NCBI GenBank assembly: GCA_964017045.1
Contig: OZ024794.1
Coordinates: forward strand, 26,737,427 to 26,801,426
Reading direction: 5' to 3'
DNA length: 64,000 bases
Origin: Omphiscola glabra
Taxonomy: Eukaryota > Mollusca > Gastropoda > Lymnaeidae
Shown here: piece by piece, positions 33,586 to 46,377 of the stretch
How positions within the stretch are numbered: position 1 is the first letter of the stretch
How the letters are laid out: each line of letters starts with the position of its first letter
Notes under the pieces: model-generated
Databases searched by the model: none
Seen by the model: the letters and a program-made list of their open reading frames with translations, nothing else
Told to the model about the DNA's origin: nothing
Position numbers and translations under genes: made by a program

Positions 33586-36517
33586 AGTAAATTTAATCAT
33601 AAGCAAAGGTGTACAATTAAGTCAAGTGATTCCAAACGAATGAGTTTGAAGTAGTCTGCAGACATTGTTCCCTGGGAGCGCTTCCGGTATAAATTAAATT
33701 TTTAAAAGTTAATGTTTGCCACCCGGCACTTTGACTAGACGCGTCAGTGACTCAGTGTGTGTTCCGTCCAGACAGATGTATCATTTCCAATGACTGAACT
33801 CACGTGTGCCTTATGCCATCGCTGTGTTCCCCTTGATTACTGGGCCGTCTTGGTTCATAAAGTCATAATATTCTTAGAGCTTCGGGACGGAGTCTTCAAA
33901 TTAGGGCCTCGAATCCGGTTACTCGATTCCATCTCATGGAAAACGAACCTTGATATAAGATGCTGACTCCGGGGTCTGACATTGCACAGACTTGTGTTTT
34001 ACGGTCCAACAGATATATATCTGTTTGTATGGACCTTTACAAAAATACCTTGGAAATTCAAACGTACAGTTACGACTCCGGTTGTATGACTCCATCTACT
34101 CGGACTCATCGCTACGCGCAGACCTCGTTTTGTTGTTGGGGCCGCGAGGAGATAATGGCTTGTGCCCATACCGGTGAATGGCAGCAGCCGTTTTTTATGT
34201 TGGCATTATGATTAAGCTTGTATGTCAATGGGAGGTAATTAGTTCAAGTGTTGTTCCTTGCCGGGGTAGTCAAGTTTTTTGGTTGGTGGTTGGGGGGGGG
34301 GGGGGGGGGGATAGAGAAAACATAAGTAATATCCGGGATAAAAGATGATTCAGAAATAATAGGACCGTTAGGTTAATGGACATGTGATGGGATGGGCTGA
34401 AGATAGAAGAATATAGCTTCTTGAAATATATCCGGAAGAGGCGTTCGGTTATTAGTCATGATACACTTCAATTAAAGGTTGAGTAAAATTGAGTCAGTTA
34501 CTATTGTTTTTGAATGAAGAATCCGTTGAATTAGTTTGTAGATTGTAAATGTCGCACTGATGACTCAAAGACCGCATCAAAGCATTGGTGCGCTGGCGAA
34601 GAGATAAAAACAACAAGAAATCAAAGAGTCGCTGAGTAGTTTCTTCATTCAAATGCGATTCACTAAGACAGCTGTGTTCGATTTGTTGCAGATCTGCTGT
34701 CTAAATAAACCAATGACATATGTTGTAACAGAGAAACACACCTTCACTATGGAAACGATTGCATCTCTAAAACTCTGATGATCTCGTGGCTTTTTAAAAA
34801 AATAATATTAAAGCGGGACTCCCTGCCATGCGCCGGTGACACGCGGGTTGTAAAGAGATACGCGCATCTAAACAAACAGACGAACAGTTCTATTCATCAC
34901 CTGCCAGAGATAATGTATTACTGACCGTCCGCTGGCCACTGGTCAGTCAGTGTGTGTCAAGGTCGTGGTCTACCGAAGTAAGCCTCCAGATGGTCTGGAT
35001 CTCTAGCACGTCAAGTAAAAATGTTAAAAACGTCAAGCGCCTATATAGCAAAATACAAACAAAAAAACCTGGCCACCAATCCTGAAGTTGAAAAATCTCT
35101 GCAGCTCCAAACAGTAACCTATTGCTGACCCATTAAAGTCCTTAGTTTTTGGTGCCTGTTGGAACGCTGCCGTCCGGTTGATTGGAAGGGTGTGTGAAGT
35201 TTGGTGTCTTTGGAAAATAAAATAAAACTAGTACATTTCAACTATATTGAAAAAAAAAAAAAAGAAAAAAAAAAGAAGAGACATTTGAGAAAATTACTAC
35301 AAAGAAATTACGATAAATATTCATAGTTCTGTATAGCATTGTTTCCGAATCTTTTAAGTTTGCTGAAACTACACCAGGGACCGGTATCAGATTTTTTTTT
35401 TCTGATCATACATATTCATAGTGTGTGGGCCGGGAACGTAAGGCCCCCGGGCAGGTTCCGGTCCGCGGATATCACTCGGGGAAAGACTGCTCCAGAGAGG
35501 TGTACTACATGGAGGCGTTCGTTTGTAAGTTATTAATTTAGCATTATTTCAGTTCCACTCCATTCAAGAGACTTTCTGTACTTATAGATCCCTACTTGAA
35601 CGCTACAGGCTTCTACCAAAAAAAATATGAAGGTTAGATCGCATTGTGCCGCTTTCGTCCAAGACTAAATGTGATTCGATTTCACATGCATTTAAACGTT
35701 AGAGGTGGGGAGTTCACGCTGAATAGGAGTGAATTGTCACTGAACTTGGTGCATCATTATCTGCAAAGATTACGATCCACTGTAGTAATAGAATATAACT
35801 ATTATATCCTGAAGGCGCTAGTCAGTGTATAATAAATATACATAATTAAGGTCACGCCAATCAATTCGTAAGGCATGCGCATCGTAACCATCTCGAGATC
35901 TAAGTATGTGTGTGTCTTTTGTCTTATTATAAACTGGTATGCAGTAATGGAGAAGAGAAAAAAACAATATACATATTATATTCCAGGTCATCATGACCTA
36001 AAAGAACTTCTAATTGACACTTGTTTATTCTCCTTGACCCTCATGCCTGACCAGCAGACATCACCCCCCCCCCCCCCGCTCTCCCCTGCCTCCAACTCCC
36101 CCGCCTGTACTGACCAAGAAAATACGCTCTCATTCGTGCATGTTTTGGCTTCTAGACGTTTTGTAACATGAATACTTGACGCCCTCACCCCCTTTCCCTA
36201 GACTGAACCCAAACCCCCCTCCAAATCCTCGAGTCTGTCTCCCCTTAAGTCAAGGTTAACTTCTTGTCCGGCAGAGAGAAGGACATCCGACAAATGGACC
36301 GCCAGAGATTTTCTAGCCCTGCCACGCTCCGCTGCTCATATTTGCTTGTTTTCAGCCTTTGTGTCCAGATGGGAAGAGACTAAATGGGTTTTTTGCTCCT
36401 TTTCCTTGCAAATGCGATTCACCTTAACTAAAATATGCTTTCGGGCTGGATAGGGGTACACTTTGAAAGTATATAAATCTTTATAAAGCTATTGTTTACA
36501 AACTTGTGATATCATTT
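33586..36517. other. Long spacer with G19 tract
   Basis: G19 lies at 34,292-34,310, an A-rich tract near 35,250-35,275 and C14 at 36,064-36,077. Several open frames of 60-100 residues have no recognisable domain and no convincing splice context. Confidence 0.4.
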
Positions 36518-36657
36518 AGGGGCCATACATATATCCATATACGCAAAAACGTTATTTTCGCACCCACGCACGCCCCCGGTTGCATGCGTACGCAAAATCT
36601 CCAAATTCGGCAAACCATCTCCCACCTCAGTGCGTTCGTACTATATGGATGACCCCT
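36518..36657. mobile_element. Possible inverted-repeat element with AGGGGYCATMCATAT ends
   Basis: The left end AGGGGCCATACATATAT and the complement of the right end, AGGGGTCATCCATATAG, are inverted repeats. Read on the minus strand, AGGGGTCATCCATATAGTAC followed by GAACGCACTGAGGTGGGAG resembles a widespread GGGGTCATCCATAAAGTACG-type repeat that I recall from other invertebrates. It is about 140 bp and non-coding. No clear target duplication is seen. Confidence 0.6.
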
Positions 36658-37332
36658 TGTTAATGTTTTTTGTTCCAAAAAGCAACAATATGGCACTTAT
36701 TGATTTTTAAAAGTTTGTTTCAACCGGTGGTTATGTCCCCTGGCCAGAGATTTGTCTGTGCGAGGATACATAAAACACACTTAAGGTGGTCGTGATTTTT
36801 CAAATGAACTTTATTATTATTATTATTATAATGTATTTGAAAAATCTGCAAATATCCATGGCTTTCTTTTAATTTACATCTTCCAAATATTATAAGCTGT
36901 CTAGAACCTGACATCTTTTAGGCACATCCGAGGGTAAATATATTGTTTTGTAGAATTAAGATTAGAATTGTTCTATTGTATGAATATATGCAAAAAAATA
37001 TATATTTACCTATACTAGTATTATGATTGTAGGACGTCAACTGTAGTTAAGAACTGCTGTGGTTTACACGAACAAATGCTAAGGAATAAAAAATTATTTT
37101 TTTAATTATATGCACTAACGCATCGTTGCATGAATGCTCCTGGCGCCTGCTGGCCGGTGGTCATTTCCGTCAGCGTCTTGTTTTCTGTGGAATCTTTTCC
37201 ATATGTCCAACACTTGATATTTCCATTATCAGGTTAAATAGCGCTTAACGCCTCGCTGACCGGACGCCGTGCCGGCTTTCATCACCTAGTCATGTCCAAG
37301 AATTGAACGAATTCCAACACAGTGTACGCATT
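36658..37332. other. Unassigned spacer
   Basis: AT-rich unique sequence with a short TTA-type microsatellite near 36,811-36,828. No gene is recognised. Confidence 0.4.
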
Positions 37333-37575
37333 GCCCATCTGATGGATTTTGATGAGGCTGGTAAAGAAGTATTCTGCAAGGACAGTGGCCCATCTCAGGG
37401 ATTTTGATGAGGCTAGTAAAGATCATTCTACAAGGACAGTGGCAGTGGCACATCTGATGGATTTTGATGAGGCTAGTAAAAAGCATTATGCACGGACAGT
37501 GGTCCATCTGATGGATCTTGAGGAGGCTAGTAAAGTAGCATTCAGCAAGGAGAGTTGCCCATCTTATGGATTTTG
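37333..37575. repeat. Tandem array, about 54-bp unit, 4.5 copies
   Basis: Units contain CATCTGATGGATTTTGATGA then GGCTAGTAAAG and GCAAGGACAGTGGC, with small indels (a GTGGCA duplication in the second). It is followed at 37,592-37,614 by CTAGCTACGCCACTG, the right terminus of the CAGTGGCGTAG element family. A possible left terminus, CAGTGTACGC at 37,320, is weak, so the array may sit inside a decayed element. Confidence 0.85.
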
Positions 37576-37614
37576 ATAGGATACCAACCCTAGCTACGCC
37601 ACTGTTAATGTGTA

Positions 37615-38341
37615 TCCTGTTACGTTTCCCGTACAGAATATTGGCTTGTGCTATTGCTTGATCTGTATATATAATCTAATATAATCTTCGCAACTGTCAA
37701 AAGAAGAGTGAATGTTTTTAATTTATCAACAAAAAACTCCTCTACAGGTAAAAATGTTACGTGGTGCCCACCCTGATTAGGATTCAAATGTTGTATTCAT
37801 CTCGTCCTCTCATCCAATAACACAGAGCAGGCCCGTCATATCTCACGCGAGACCCCCACGAAAACAGCTTGTATCTTGGAACAGCGTCGGGAATGTCACT
37901 GGTTCCGATAATACTGACTACTAAATGTACGGCTTCCATCAAGTGCAAGCGACACTCGCTCACGTCTCCCCCATAGGTCATTCACTCGCGGAGTGACGCC
38001 CAACCGGTAGTTGCGTGTAAAAGGGGTTTCTGAGGGTCATGGTTTTTTTTTTAGACTTGCACGGCTGCTCATATCTTCGCTGCCGATCATTCACACCCAA
38101 TATGACGTATATCCGGTGATAACAGAAAGAGGTCACCAGATAACCCGTGTGATACACCCAGCCCCTAAAATGCAATAAATTAACCATTTATCAAATGCGA
38201 TTTTCAAGTGATATTGATAGAGCCGAATTCAAATTTAGAAAAATACTGAGCTATTAATGAGTGAATTATATGGTCGCAAATTTTGGTAAATTCGTATAGA
38301 TTGTTCCGCGTTTTTTTACCATGGTCATCTTGGTTGCCTGA
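37615..38341. other. Unassigned spacer
   Basis: Unique-looking sequence. No exon or repeat family is recognised. Confidence 0.4.
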
Positions 38342-38455
38342 ACCCTAAATTTATCCCTCACCCTAACCTGAACCCTAAATCTTTCCCTCACCCTAACCTT
38401 AACCCTAAATTTATCCCTCACCCTAACCTGAACCCTAAATCTATCCCTAAACCTA
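38342..38455. repeat. 30-bp tandem array with CCCTAA motifs, about 4 copies
   Basis: Units of ACCCTAAATTTATCCCTCAC plus CCTAACCTGA, with AAATCT variants. The CCCTAA core resembles the TTAGGG telomere complement, but the 30-bp period and intervening bases show an interstitial minisatellite and not a telomere. Confidence 0.9.
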
Positions 38456-41049
38456 ATGATGAGGTACCATCTATCTGAATTAGCCCAAATTTTAAATTAT
38501 CTGTGTGGCCTCGCCGTATAAACAGGGATGGGAACCGCTGGTATACCTAATGCAATACTGTGCCCTTTGCTACCCATCACGAGTTTGTTTTGGAAACGCG
38601 CATGCATTCTTTACCTGTGGCTACTCTCTATAAGTCGTGTAGCGAATTTTCCTAAACCAACAGTTTCCGTTGGTGTCGCCGTCGTGTCAGCGTGTTTGTT
38701 CGTCTTCTCCATCGTTCAGCAGTGTTGCGGGCGTTTCACCCCTATGGCTCTTACTAAGTGGTGGTCGCACAGAGGTTTCCCAGGTCACCATGAGAGGTTC
38801 CTCCCCCCCCCCAGCCCTTACGCGTCCGGTTTCGTTACTCGCCCATGTGCTCGACCTTTGGCTGACATTTACCAATCAGGGTCGGGCATGCGCAGTGCAT
38901 TGATGTATGTTTACCTTCATTTTATCTGATACCTCATATTGATAAACTTTAGGCCATGGAGTTGATACAATTCATAAAGCACTGATACCCCCCCCCCCCA
39001 AAAAAAAAAAAAAAAAAAAAACACACACTGTAGACAAAATGGTTTATACAACGCACCCAGTCACTCAGTCGTGACTCTCACCAAAAAAGATTTCCAACCT
39101 TCCGCTATATCTACATGCCATTACATCCGACCGCAGAGATTGATGTTGTATAGTTGATACCTATAAGTAAGCAGTACGGTATCGAATTCCCAGATTAAAT
39201 ATCCACATCGTTCAATGTTTTATGTAAAAATACACAAAGCAAACCTCACATTTGCGGGGCGAATCTTCTATTTACAAAAAAAAAAAAACGGGGGGGGGGG
39301 GGGGGGGGGGACTACAAAACATATCCATCATTAAAACAAAACCATGAACCAATAATCATTTCTCTGAATACAGTGGTGATTTGATGGCAATGTAAGATCA
39401 TCATCAGTTTCTCTTGCAAGGTCACCACAAGGGCCTCTTTCCATTCTCATTTAAATTATTTCATTTTTTGTAAAGGCCCCCCCCTTCTCATCCCCCCTTA
39501 CTTTCCGACTCTACCTTTAACATCTCATTACGGTATCAACTGACGGATAAAGTTTGATGGCAAATGACAGTGAGAATCAGCCGATTGTGTGATATTTAAT
39601 TGCAGCTTGCAGCTGGATGTTCTCCCTCATGATTTAGATGTGAGCTGATGTATGCTGTGGTTACGACTGTAACCAGCGCGTCACTGGAGATCTACGCGGG
39701 GGGAGGGGGTGTCCTCGTTATTGACACGAAACTGCTTCATTACAGAGTGGCATGGAGGTTTGCCGTGCACAACCCTCGATTTCGGCCCGGGGAACGGAAC
39801 CCCTCGTGCATTAACTGTCCTGTTATCAGCACACATCGTTGCGCACTGTCATCTCCACACGCCACAGCTTTAACGACAGCGGTGCGCACCTTCAGTAAAC
39901 ACCCCCAGCAGCTTTCCCTTTAGAACACGTCTTATTTAATCCTTGGGTATTGGATTTCATCTCACTCTTACCCCCAACCCAAAAAACGCACACTTTTTTT
40001 TCCAAACTTTTAAAAATTACATTTAAGAAATCACTTTCTTTTTTAAAGATCTGCAGTCCTTTAATTTTTATTTATCTGATAATTATCGTTAAAATATTTA
40101 TTTTAAAATAATTTCAGTACCTTCATTAGTATTTTAATGTTAAAATAGGTCTACTAGTAAAATTTATGATGATGTACTTGTCCGATTCTTACCCCTTTGG
40201 AGGTTTATCGAAACTTAAATTTAGCAAACCCAAGATTATCGTATCAACGTGCTGAGATGGACGAGAAATTTCCAGCCCGAAGACGCAAAACATCATCTAA
40301 CTCTCAACGACTCCGAATCCATGATCTCGATATGTCTGGACTTGCAGACTGCTACACATATCACTGGCTAAATTCTTAGATATAACGAGTATATATTTTT
40401 GTCATACGCCGAATGGTAAAGCTTTTATCTTGACCATCGGTCAAATGAATCGACCACATGCCGGAATGGTAAAGCAATACCTATTATAGTTACACCGGCT
40501 ACCAGCATGCCCATTTGGAAATCCACCGGACCAGTCCACGTGGCAAAAGGAACTTACTCTGAACTTTTGCCCCCCCCCCCTCCCACACACTCTCGCCTAG
40601 GTGCTGTTCGCACACACGCACGTGTAGAGGGTATATGGCGTCGCCAATTGTGAAACTGTAGTCTTGTCTATCCCTGAACGCGAGGGCCTATAGAAGTGTG
40701 AACAGAGCCCTATAGCGCTGGAAAGGATGGAAACACTTGACCGTGCTAATACAATGTCATCAGAGAGTCTGTTTGCGAGAGCGGATTACTCACGCTACCA
40801 TCAGGGCTGGATAAACATACACACATGTAAGCACCCGATCAACTGGTGGGTGAGCCAGAGATGGTCAGAAAGTCTCTCAACTGTTGTTGTGTTCGACAGG
40901 AAGGAGTGGGAACTAACGTAACTGGGATTATAACAAGTAGAAATCACTTAGGAATAGAAAGAGTTAATCTGGTAGTCGCGGCTTATGTGTCATTGAGTAA
41001 ATCAAGAGCATCCGAGACCCTTGTCGGCAAAATATGAGTTTTATACGAA
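38456..41049. other. Spacer with long homopolymers
   Basis: C12 followed directly by about A20 at 38,988-39,020, and about A12 followed by C and G21 at 39,277-39,310. A 133-residue frame at 38,528-38,929 has no domain I recognise and looks compositionally random. No exon was identified. Confidence 0.4.
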
Positions 41050-41352
41050 GTTCTCTTCCCCACTCTCCCATCCCCAGTCTCCATTCTTCCCTCCCCACTC
41101 CCGCACCTCTATCACCTCCCCACTCTCCCCTCTCCACTCAACAGACCACTCTCCACTCTCCCCTCCACACTCTCCCACCCAAATCCGTCTCTCCCCTCCC
41201 CACTCTCCCCTCCCACTCTCGCCTCCACTTTCTTCCCTCCACACCGTCCATTCCCACTCCCTTCCCACTCTCCCCTCCCAACTCTCACTTCTTCACTCTC
41301 CACACATCACTGTCCTTTCCGCACTATCACCATCCCACTCTCCTCTCCACAC
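41050..41352. repeat. CT-rich low-complexity tract built on CACTCTCCCCTCC
   Basis: Irregular copies of CCCACTCTCCCCTCCACA-like units with no fixed period. The strand asymmetry (pyrimidine on plus, purine on minus) explains the S/P/H/L-rich plus frames and the G/E/R/W-rich minus frame. Confidence 0.85.
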
Positions 41353-42090
41353 TTTCTTTTTTAGTAGGCCTGATTTTAGCGACCACCACCTATCTCCCCT
41401 GTGTGTTGCTACTCATCGAGTAAATTTACGTTGTCATTCCTTACCCACCCTTCCCTTGATTGGGAAAAGGTTGTTTACGTTCGTATGCGTTCTATTTGTG
41501 CTAAAGAATGCCTTCAGGTTACGCCATTTCTGGAATTTCTTGACTAGATCGTTCTGATTTAATCCCTATGTATAGTTCGGCAGCTTTCATAACAAGGAGA
41601 GCGAGGGAGATATTTATGTTATATTTCATAACACATACGAGACGCTATATAATTGTGTGTGTGTAAATTAATACTTTGTATTTTTGAGCAGTGTACCTTT
41701 TCACTTGCTGTGCTTTAAGTGCATATAGTGTTTTTTTTTGTTTTTTTTTTGTTTCTGCATTCGATTTTGTATTTTTATAGAAATTTAATTGTATAATTTA
41801 ATTGAATTTTGTTAGTACCACTGGCTTTGTTATCGTTTTCTTGGCATACTGTTTTTCTCAGTCCTTTGTTACGTATTGTTTATTCTACGAGCCAAAACCT
41901 AACACAGATTAGATCTTCAAAACCGTAACCGTACGTAACACACTTGCATAGCTCAACCCCAAATTATAGTCGAGTTATTAGCGTCATTTCAAACCGTCAT
42001 CAGTGGCGACCATTTGTTGTTCACTTTTTAATCAACCCTATGAGTGTAAACAGTGGTCATCAAATATACGACGCGGCCTATATAGAAAAC
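41353..42090. other. Unassigned spacer
   Basis: AT-rich unique sequence with T-runs near 41,731-41,752. No gene is recognised. Confidence 0.4.
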
Positions 42091-42230
42091 AGGTCTTCCA
42101 TCAGAGTGAAATTTGGAGGATAATTTTATGGTAATGGGTGTACTTTAATTATTGTATGACGGAGGCTAATAAATATAGTACGCCTATTACCGTAAAATTA
42201 CTCTAAAAATTTCACTCTAATTGAAGACCT
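42091..42230. mobile_element. 140-bp palindromic miniature element, about 53-bp arms
   Basis: The left arm starts AGGTCTTCCATCAGAGTGAA. The complement of the right arm starts AGGTCTTCAATTAGAGTGAA, and similarity continues to about 53 bp per arm (GGTAATGGGTGTAC against GGTAATAGGCGTAC). A central loop of about 34 bp contains GACGGAGGCTAATAAATA. The structure is that of a foldback or MITE-type element. No second copy and no clear target duplication was found in the window. Confidence 0.8.
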
Positions 42231-44689
42231 ATCTTTTTGTTTAAAAGCTGAAACCTACATTATAGTTGAACACTGAAATCGATGAAAGAAACGCCCGTGC
42301 AATCATTTTTTTCCCCTCTGCCTTTTGTTGGGATCTATAATACCTGGAATTTGGACCAGTATTCATTATGGGACCTCAAGTTCTGAGATATTCAACGAGC
42401 AGCATAGGTTCATGAGAAATGATGATGGTTTTAATGCATGTTTATTACGACAATCGGTATGTCCTTCAGATGGAAACCCTGACGCAAACAGCCCCCAACT
42501 AGAGGATCGCCTGTCGTGGCCTGTTTCCTTTGCTTCGATTGGTCCCGTTCCTCGTCTGACTGTTGTTACGGTATTGACTTACACCTCAATTAGTGTCAAC
42601 AATCAGAGTCTAATTTGCAGCCAACAATGCTCGGGTGTTGTGATGAAATATTGTATTCACTGAATAGTCTGTATTGAAACCAGGAGCCTGAAAAAAATGA
42701 TAATCTTCTTAGAGTTTGTTGTTGATTTTTTTTTAAAATGCCACTCTTTGAACACAACGATTTTATTCATTAAACACTAAAGGGTAACAATGTCTTAAGG
42801 CTTTAAACACTGCCTCCGTATGTATAAAATTATATAAAAGTATTTTGCGAAAATATATATCATATTCATAATTTTATGTAAATTCTGGTTCTGGTAGGGT
42901 ATGTTGCTGCACCCATATACTGGCATATGTGCAACGGTTGGGGAAGCGATGCTGCCATCCAAACGGCTCCTAGCAGATGCCAGGGCAACCTTGAAGTTTA
43001 TATTGATGAATCATCACGAGTTGACGGGTCATTGACGGATAGAGAAACTTTGCAAAAGTAGCTCAACATATGCGTATGCGTACGATAGATTTTTGACAGT
43101 CTTAAAAATTTCTGTCACAACTGCAAAAAAAACAAAAATTAACGAAATAATAATAATATATAGGATAAGATTAGATTATTTTTCTTGACCCAGACACATG
43201 AAAACATGCTGTGATTCCTTCGTACATGTTCATTTTTTATCGTTAGAGAAATTACGTTCTATAATTATCAACAATGCGACCATCTCTCTGCGGGCCAATA
43301 ATTGTGATGGGTTCGGAAAATTAGGGGCGCCACTCAGATTAACTGCGGTCGTTTGTGCCATTCTGCAGGAGCTCAGTGAATCGCACCGTACTAAGCACGC
43401 TCTTAGGGGCAGTGCAGTCACGGGCTTTGCGAGAGGAACCCCCCCCCCCTTTTTTTTTTGTTTTGATTAAAGGCGATCAGAGAGACTTTACCTCGCAACT
43501 TTCCCCGTTTGACTGATCCCTGGAGGATGAATTTAAAGAGATTTACCTTTAATTTCTAAGAACACCCCCTCCAACCCCCCCACCCTCTTTTTTAAGATTT
43601 TGAAACAGTTGTCAAACAGTTGCCCCCAGCACCCTATGTCATAACTTAAACTTACTGAAACCACATCAAAGTCTCAACGCTTCGTATTTTGGTTTCAGTT
43701 CATTAAAAGTAGACTCGTGCCGTCCTGGTCTTCCAAGCACTTTTCCCTTTGGAAATCTTTAACATATTTTATCTTTTCCTTTAGAGCGCGTTCTTGTACC
43801 AACAGGTGTTCAAGTGCGTTGCGCAACTGTCGTGTTTCACTCCATCAGCACGTTGTCTCCTCCATCACGGACTTAGAAAGAGGCTTTCACGACTCCATCT
43901 CTACCCTGTTAATATTTGTAGGATAAGTATTAAATTGACTAAGAGTGTCAAATGTTTTTCGACCTTACGAAAGCAAGGACATCAGGTTACAATAAAATGT
44001 TTTAAACCGATTGGTTCCCTGACTAACAACGCAAAAATCGGTTTCCCTTTTGCGATAACCTTTCTGGCGCCAACTCTTATTTTCTCCCTCTCTTATAAAA
44101 CCCTCGTCTTAATCTCGTATTTCTCGTGACACGAGCGCTCCCCCCTCCCCCCTTTTTTCCCGAACCATTATCTCGTCTTATTTTACTTTTCAAGAGGTCT
44201 AATGAGAGAGACAATCCTCTTCTATAGATAGCCCCTGGCCTCGCTTCTAATGAAAATCTACACCCCTGTGAAGTCTGCGCACCCCCTCATTGAAAGCCTC
44301 TACGTTTTGGCACAAGTCCTCGGGCGAATCGGTGCGTCTGTGTTTTTCCCGCCACCACACCGGAATAAGGGCCGTTCCATTCAAACATAGCCTCCATTTA
44401 ATTCCGACAATTTATAAACACATTCGTTTACCGGGGCGTATGCACGCCCGGAGCGAGCTCGCTAGGGAACACGCCGTGAGTAGCAGTGCCCCCAAACGGT
44501 GGGGAGCCAGGGTGCGAGTGAGCAGAAATCATTACATACCTCAGTTATTGCGTCTCCGTTTTCTATTATTGAAATTCAAATACTTATTTTTGAGATAAAG
44601 GTGTGGTTTGAAAGAAAGAACAAAAAAATGAGTTTGAGAGGGAGGGGGGGGTGTTGTTGAAAAATCTCGTTGTTTTGTATTTGTTGTTA
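42231..44689. other. Spacer, no gene recognised
   Basis: Unique-looking sequence with C/T runs near 43,440-43,460. Open frames of 60-112 residues show no recognisable domain. Confidence 0.4.
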
Positions 44690-44697
44690 ACTTAACT

Positions 44698-44887
44698 CAG
44701 TGGTCGGCAACTCTGCGGCTCTTTAGCGACATGATTGCGTCTCGGCCAGTCGGCCAAAAATCGGGTTTGACTCCGAAAAGCATGGTTCTTGACAGGCTCT
44801 TGAAAAGAATTTTGGCTCTCAAATTTTTTTTAATCGTCCTGCTGCTGATTTTTTTGCTCTTTTGACTAATGAGTTTGCCTGCCACTG
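44698..44887. mobile_element. hAT miniature element with perfect 8-bp target duplication
   Basis: The ends are CAGTGGTCGGCAACTC and GAGTTTGCCTGCCACTG. The flanks are ACTTAACT at 44,690-44,697 and ACTTAACT at 44,888-44,895, an exact duplication with central TA as in Buster-type hATs. It is 190 bp and non-coding. The interior includes GCGGCTCTTTAGCGAC and GGCTCTCAAATTTTTTTT. Sequence outside the first few bases differs from SPIN, so it is a separate family. Confidence 0.92.
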
Positions 44888-45064
44888 ACTTAACTCATTG
44901 GGAAAGTTTCAAATCTCTCAATGTACACACATTCAGAGGTACGTGTGTTGTGTGCCAGAGACTGACCAGAAAGAACCAAAAAAAAAGATAGTCTTTTGTA
45001 TGTATGCCTCTGTACACATCTTGGTTGTGACTGCCATGCAACCAAACACGTTGAGCTACTATAG

Positions 45065-45231
45065 CAGACCTGTTTACCCTCAAACTATTAATATCGTACA
45101 ATATCATCACAAAATCGTTTAAATAAATTATCTTTATAGTAAAAATAAACATACAGTACATATAATTTATATAACGTACACACCTCAAAATCGTACACTG
45201 TGCGCCAAAATCGTTAGAGTGAACAGGTCTG
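45065..45231 (+). mobile_element. Inverted-repeat miniature element, family CAGACCTGTTTAC, copy 2 (best preserved)
   Basis: The ends are CAGACCTGTTTACCC and AGTGAACAGGTCTG. The interior shares AATATCGTACAATATCATCA, CAAAATCGTTTAAATAAATT, AAATAAACATACAGTACATA, CACCTCAAAATCGTACACTG and TGCGCCAAAATCGTTAG with the copies at 7,109 and (inverted) 62,546. It is 167 bp. TATAG lies immediately left and, one base offset, right of the element, a possible short target duplication. Confidence 0.9.
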
Positions 45232-45427
45232 TTATAGGACATGCATTGACTCAATGAGTGTAGCATGTGTCTTACGATAATGAGGTGATTTAAAGAAACA
45301 AACTCGTATTCTCAGAGTTAACTTCTGTAGCAGAACCGGAAGCTGAACTAAAAGAGAGAGAGCGCGTTCATTAGATTCGCGATGAAGCGTTTTACACCAC
45401 CTTGATTTTTATGCAGCTGTACGTCCC

Positions 45428-45885
45428 CGAGGGTTGTCGAAGGTCGTAGAGTTGCAGAAGGTCGTAGAGCTGTAGAAGGTCTTATAGTTGTAGAAGATCG
45501 TAGTGTTGCAGAAGGTGTTGTAGAAGATAGTTGAGTTGCAGAAGGTCGTAGAGCTGTAGAAGGTCTTAGAGCTGTAGAAGATCGTAGTGTTGCAGAAGGT
45601 CTTAGAATTGTAGAAGATAGTAGAGTTGCAGAAGGTCGTAGAGCTGTAGAAGGTCTTAGAGCTGTAGAGGGTCGTAGAGATGTAAAATGTTGTAGAATAT
45701 CCGAAAGGCGTAGAGTTGCAGGAAGTAGTAAGACTGCATAAGGTCGTAGAGCTGCAGAAGGTCGTAGAACTGTAGAACGTCGTAAAGTTGGGGAAGGTCG
45801 CAGAATTGTAGAAGGTCGCAGAATTATAGAAGGTCGTAGAATTGTTGAAGGTCGTCGAATTTTACAAGGTCGTCGAGTTGTACAG
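45428..45885. repeat. 18-bp tandem array, about 25 copies
   Basis: Units of GTAGAAGGTCGTAGAGCT with GCAG, CTTAG and GATCG variants. The 18-bp period keeps a minus-strand frame of about 180 residues open as LRPSTA/LRPSAT hexapeptides. I regard this as a repeat artefact, because the frame ends with the array and has no other domain. Confidence 0.93.
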
Positions 45886-46369
45886 TGGGGCAATTTGCCG
45901 AATATGAAATAAATGGGGCAAGGAATTCATTCTTACGTCTTCACAGCATGTCTTAAGTTCCACTTTGAGAGTCGTTTGTTGTTGTTATTGTTTGTTAAAC
46001 GTATTGTTTTTTTTACTAATGTTTACATAATTAAAGAGAAAGAAATACGTTAATATATATATAGTGAAATACGTTTATAACTGAAATCAACGTGGCCTTT
46101 GAAAGCACGTACGTAACAAAACTTTCAACCACAAATAAATGATAAACAAAAATAAAATTAAGTTTCAATATTGTTTAAATACTTACGCAATAACCATCTT
46201 AAGCTTAATTTAAAGTGGACACTTAGAGCGTATTTGCGAGTGTGCGTGTCTGCCGCGGCAGGTGCACGTGCCAGCAGCCAACTTGATGTCGCGTGCAATT
46301 AAACTTTTCTTGAATGGTGGGTTTAGTTGCTGTTGTTGTTTTTAATGTTGAGTAGAATGAGATACTTCA
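45886..46369. other. Unassigned spacer
   Basis: AT-rich sequence. No gene or repeat family is recognised. Confidence 0.4.
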
Positions 46370-46377
46370 GTGCTTAT

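Noticed and set aside
38528..38929. 133-codon open frame
   Set aside because: No recognisable domain, compositionally random, and overlapping open frames in other registers. It could only be rescued by transcript data.
41021..41557. 178-codon S/P/H/L-rich frame
   Set aside because: Generated by the CT-rich low-complexity tract.
45348..45893. 181-codon minus-strand frame with LRPSTA hexapeptides
   Set aside because: It is confined to the 18-bp array, with no signal peptide, domain or splice context.
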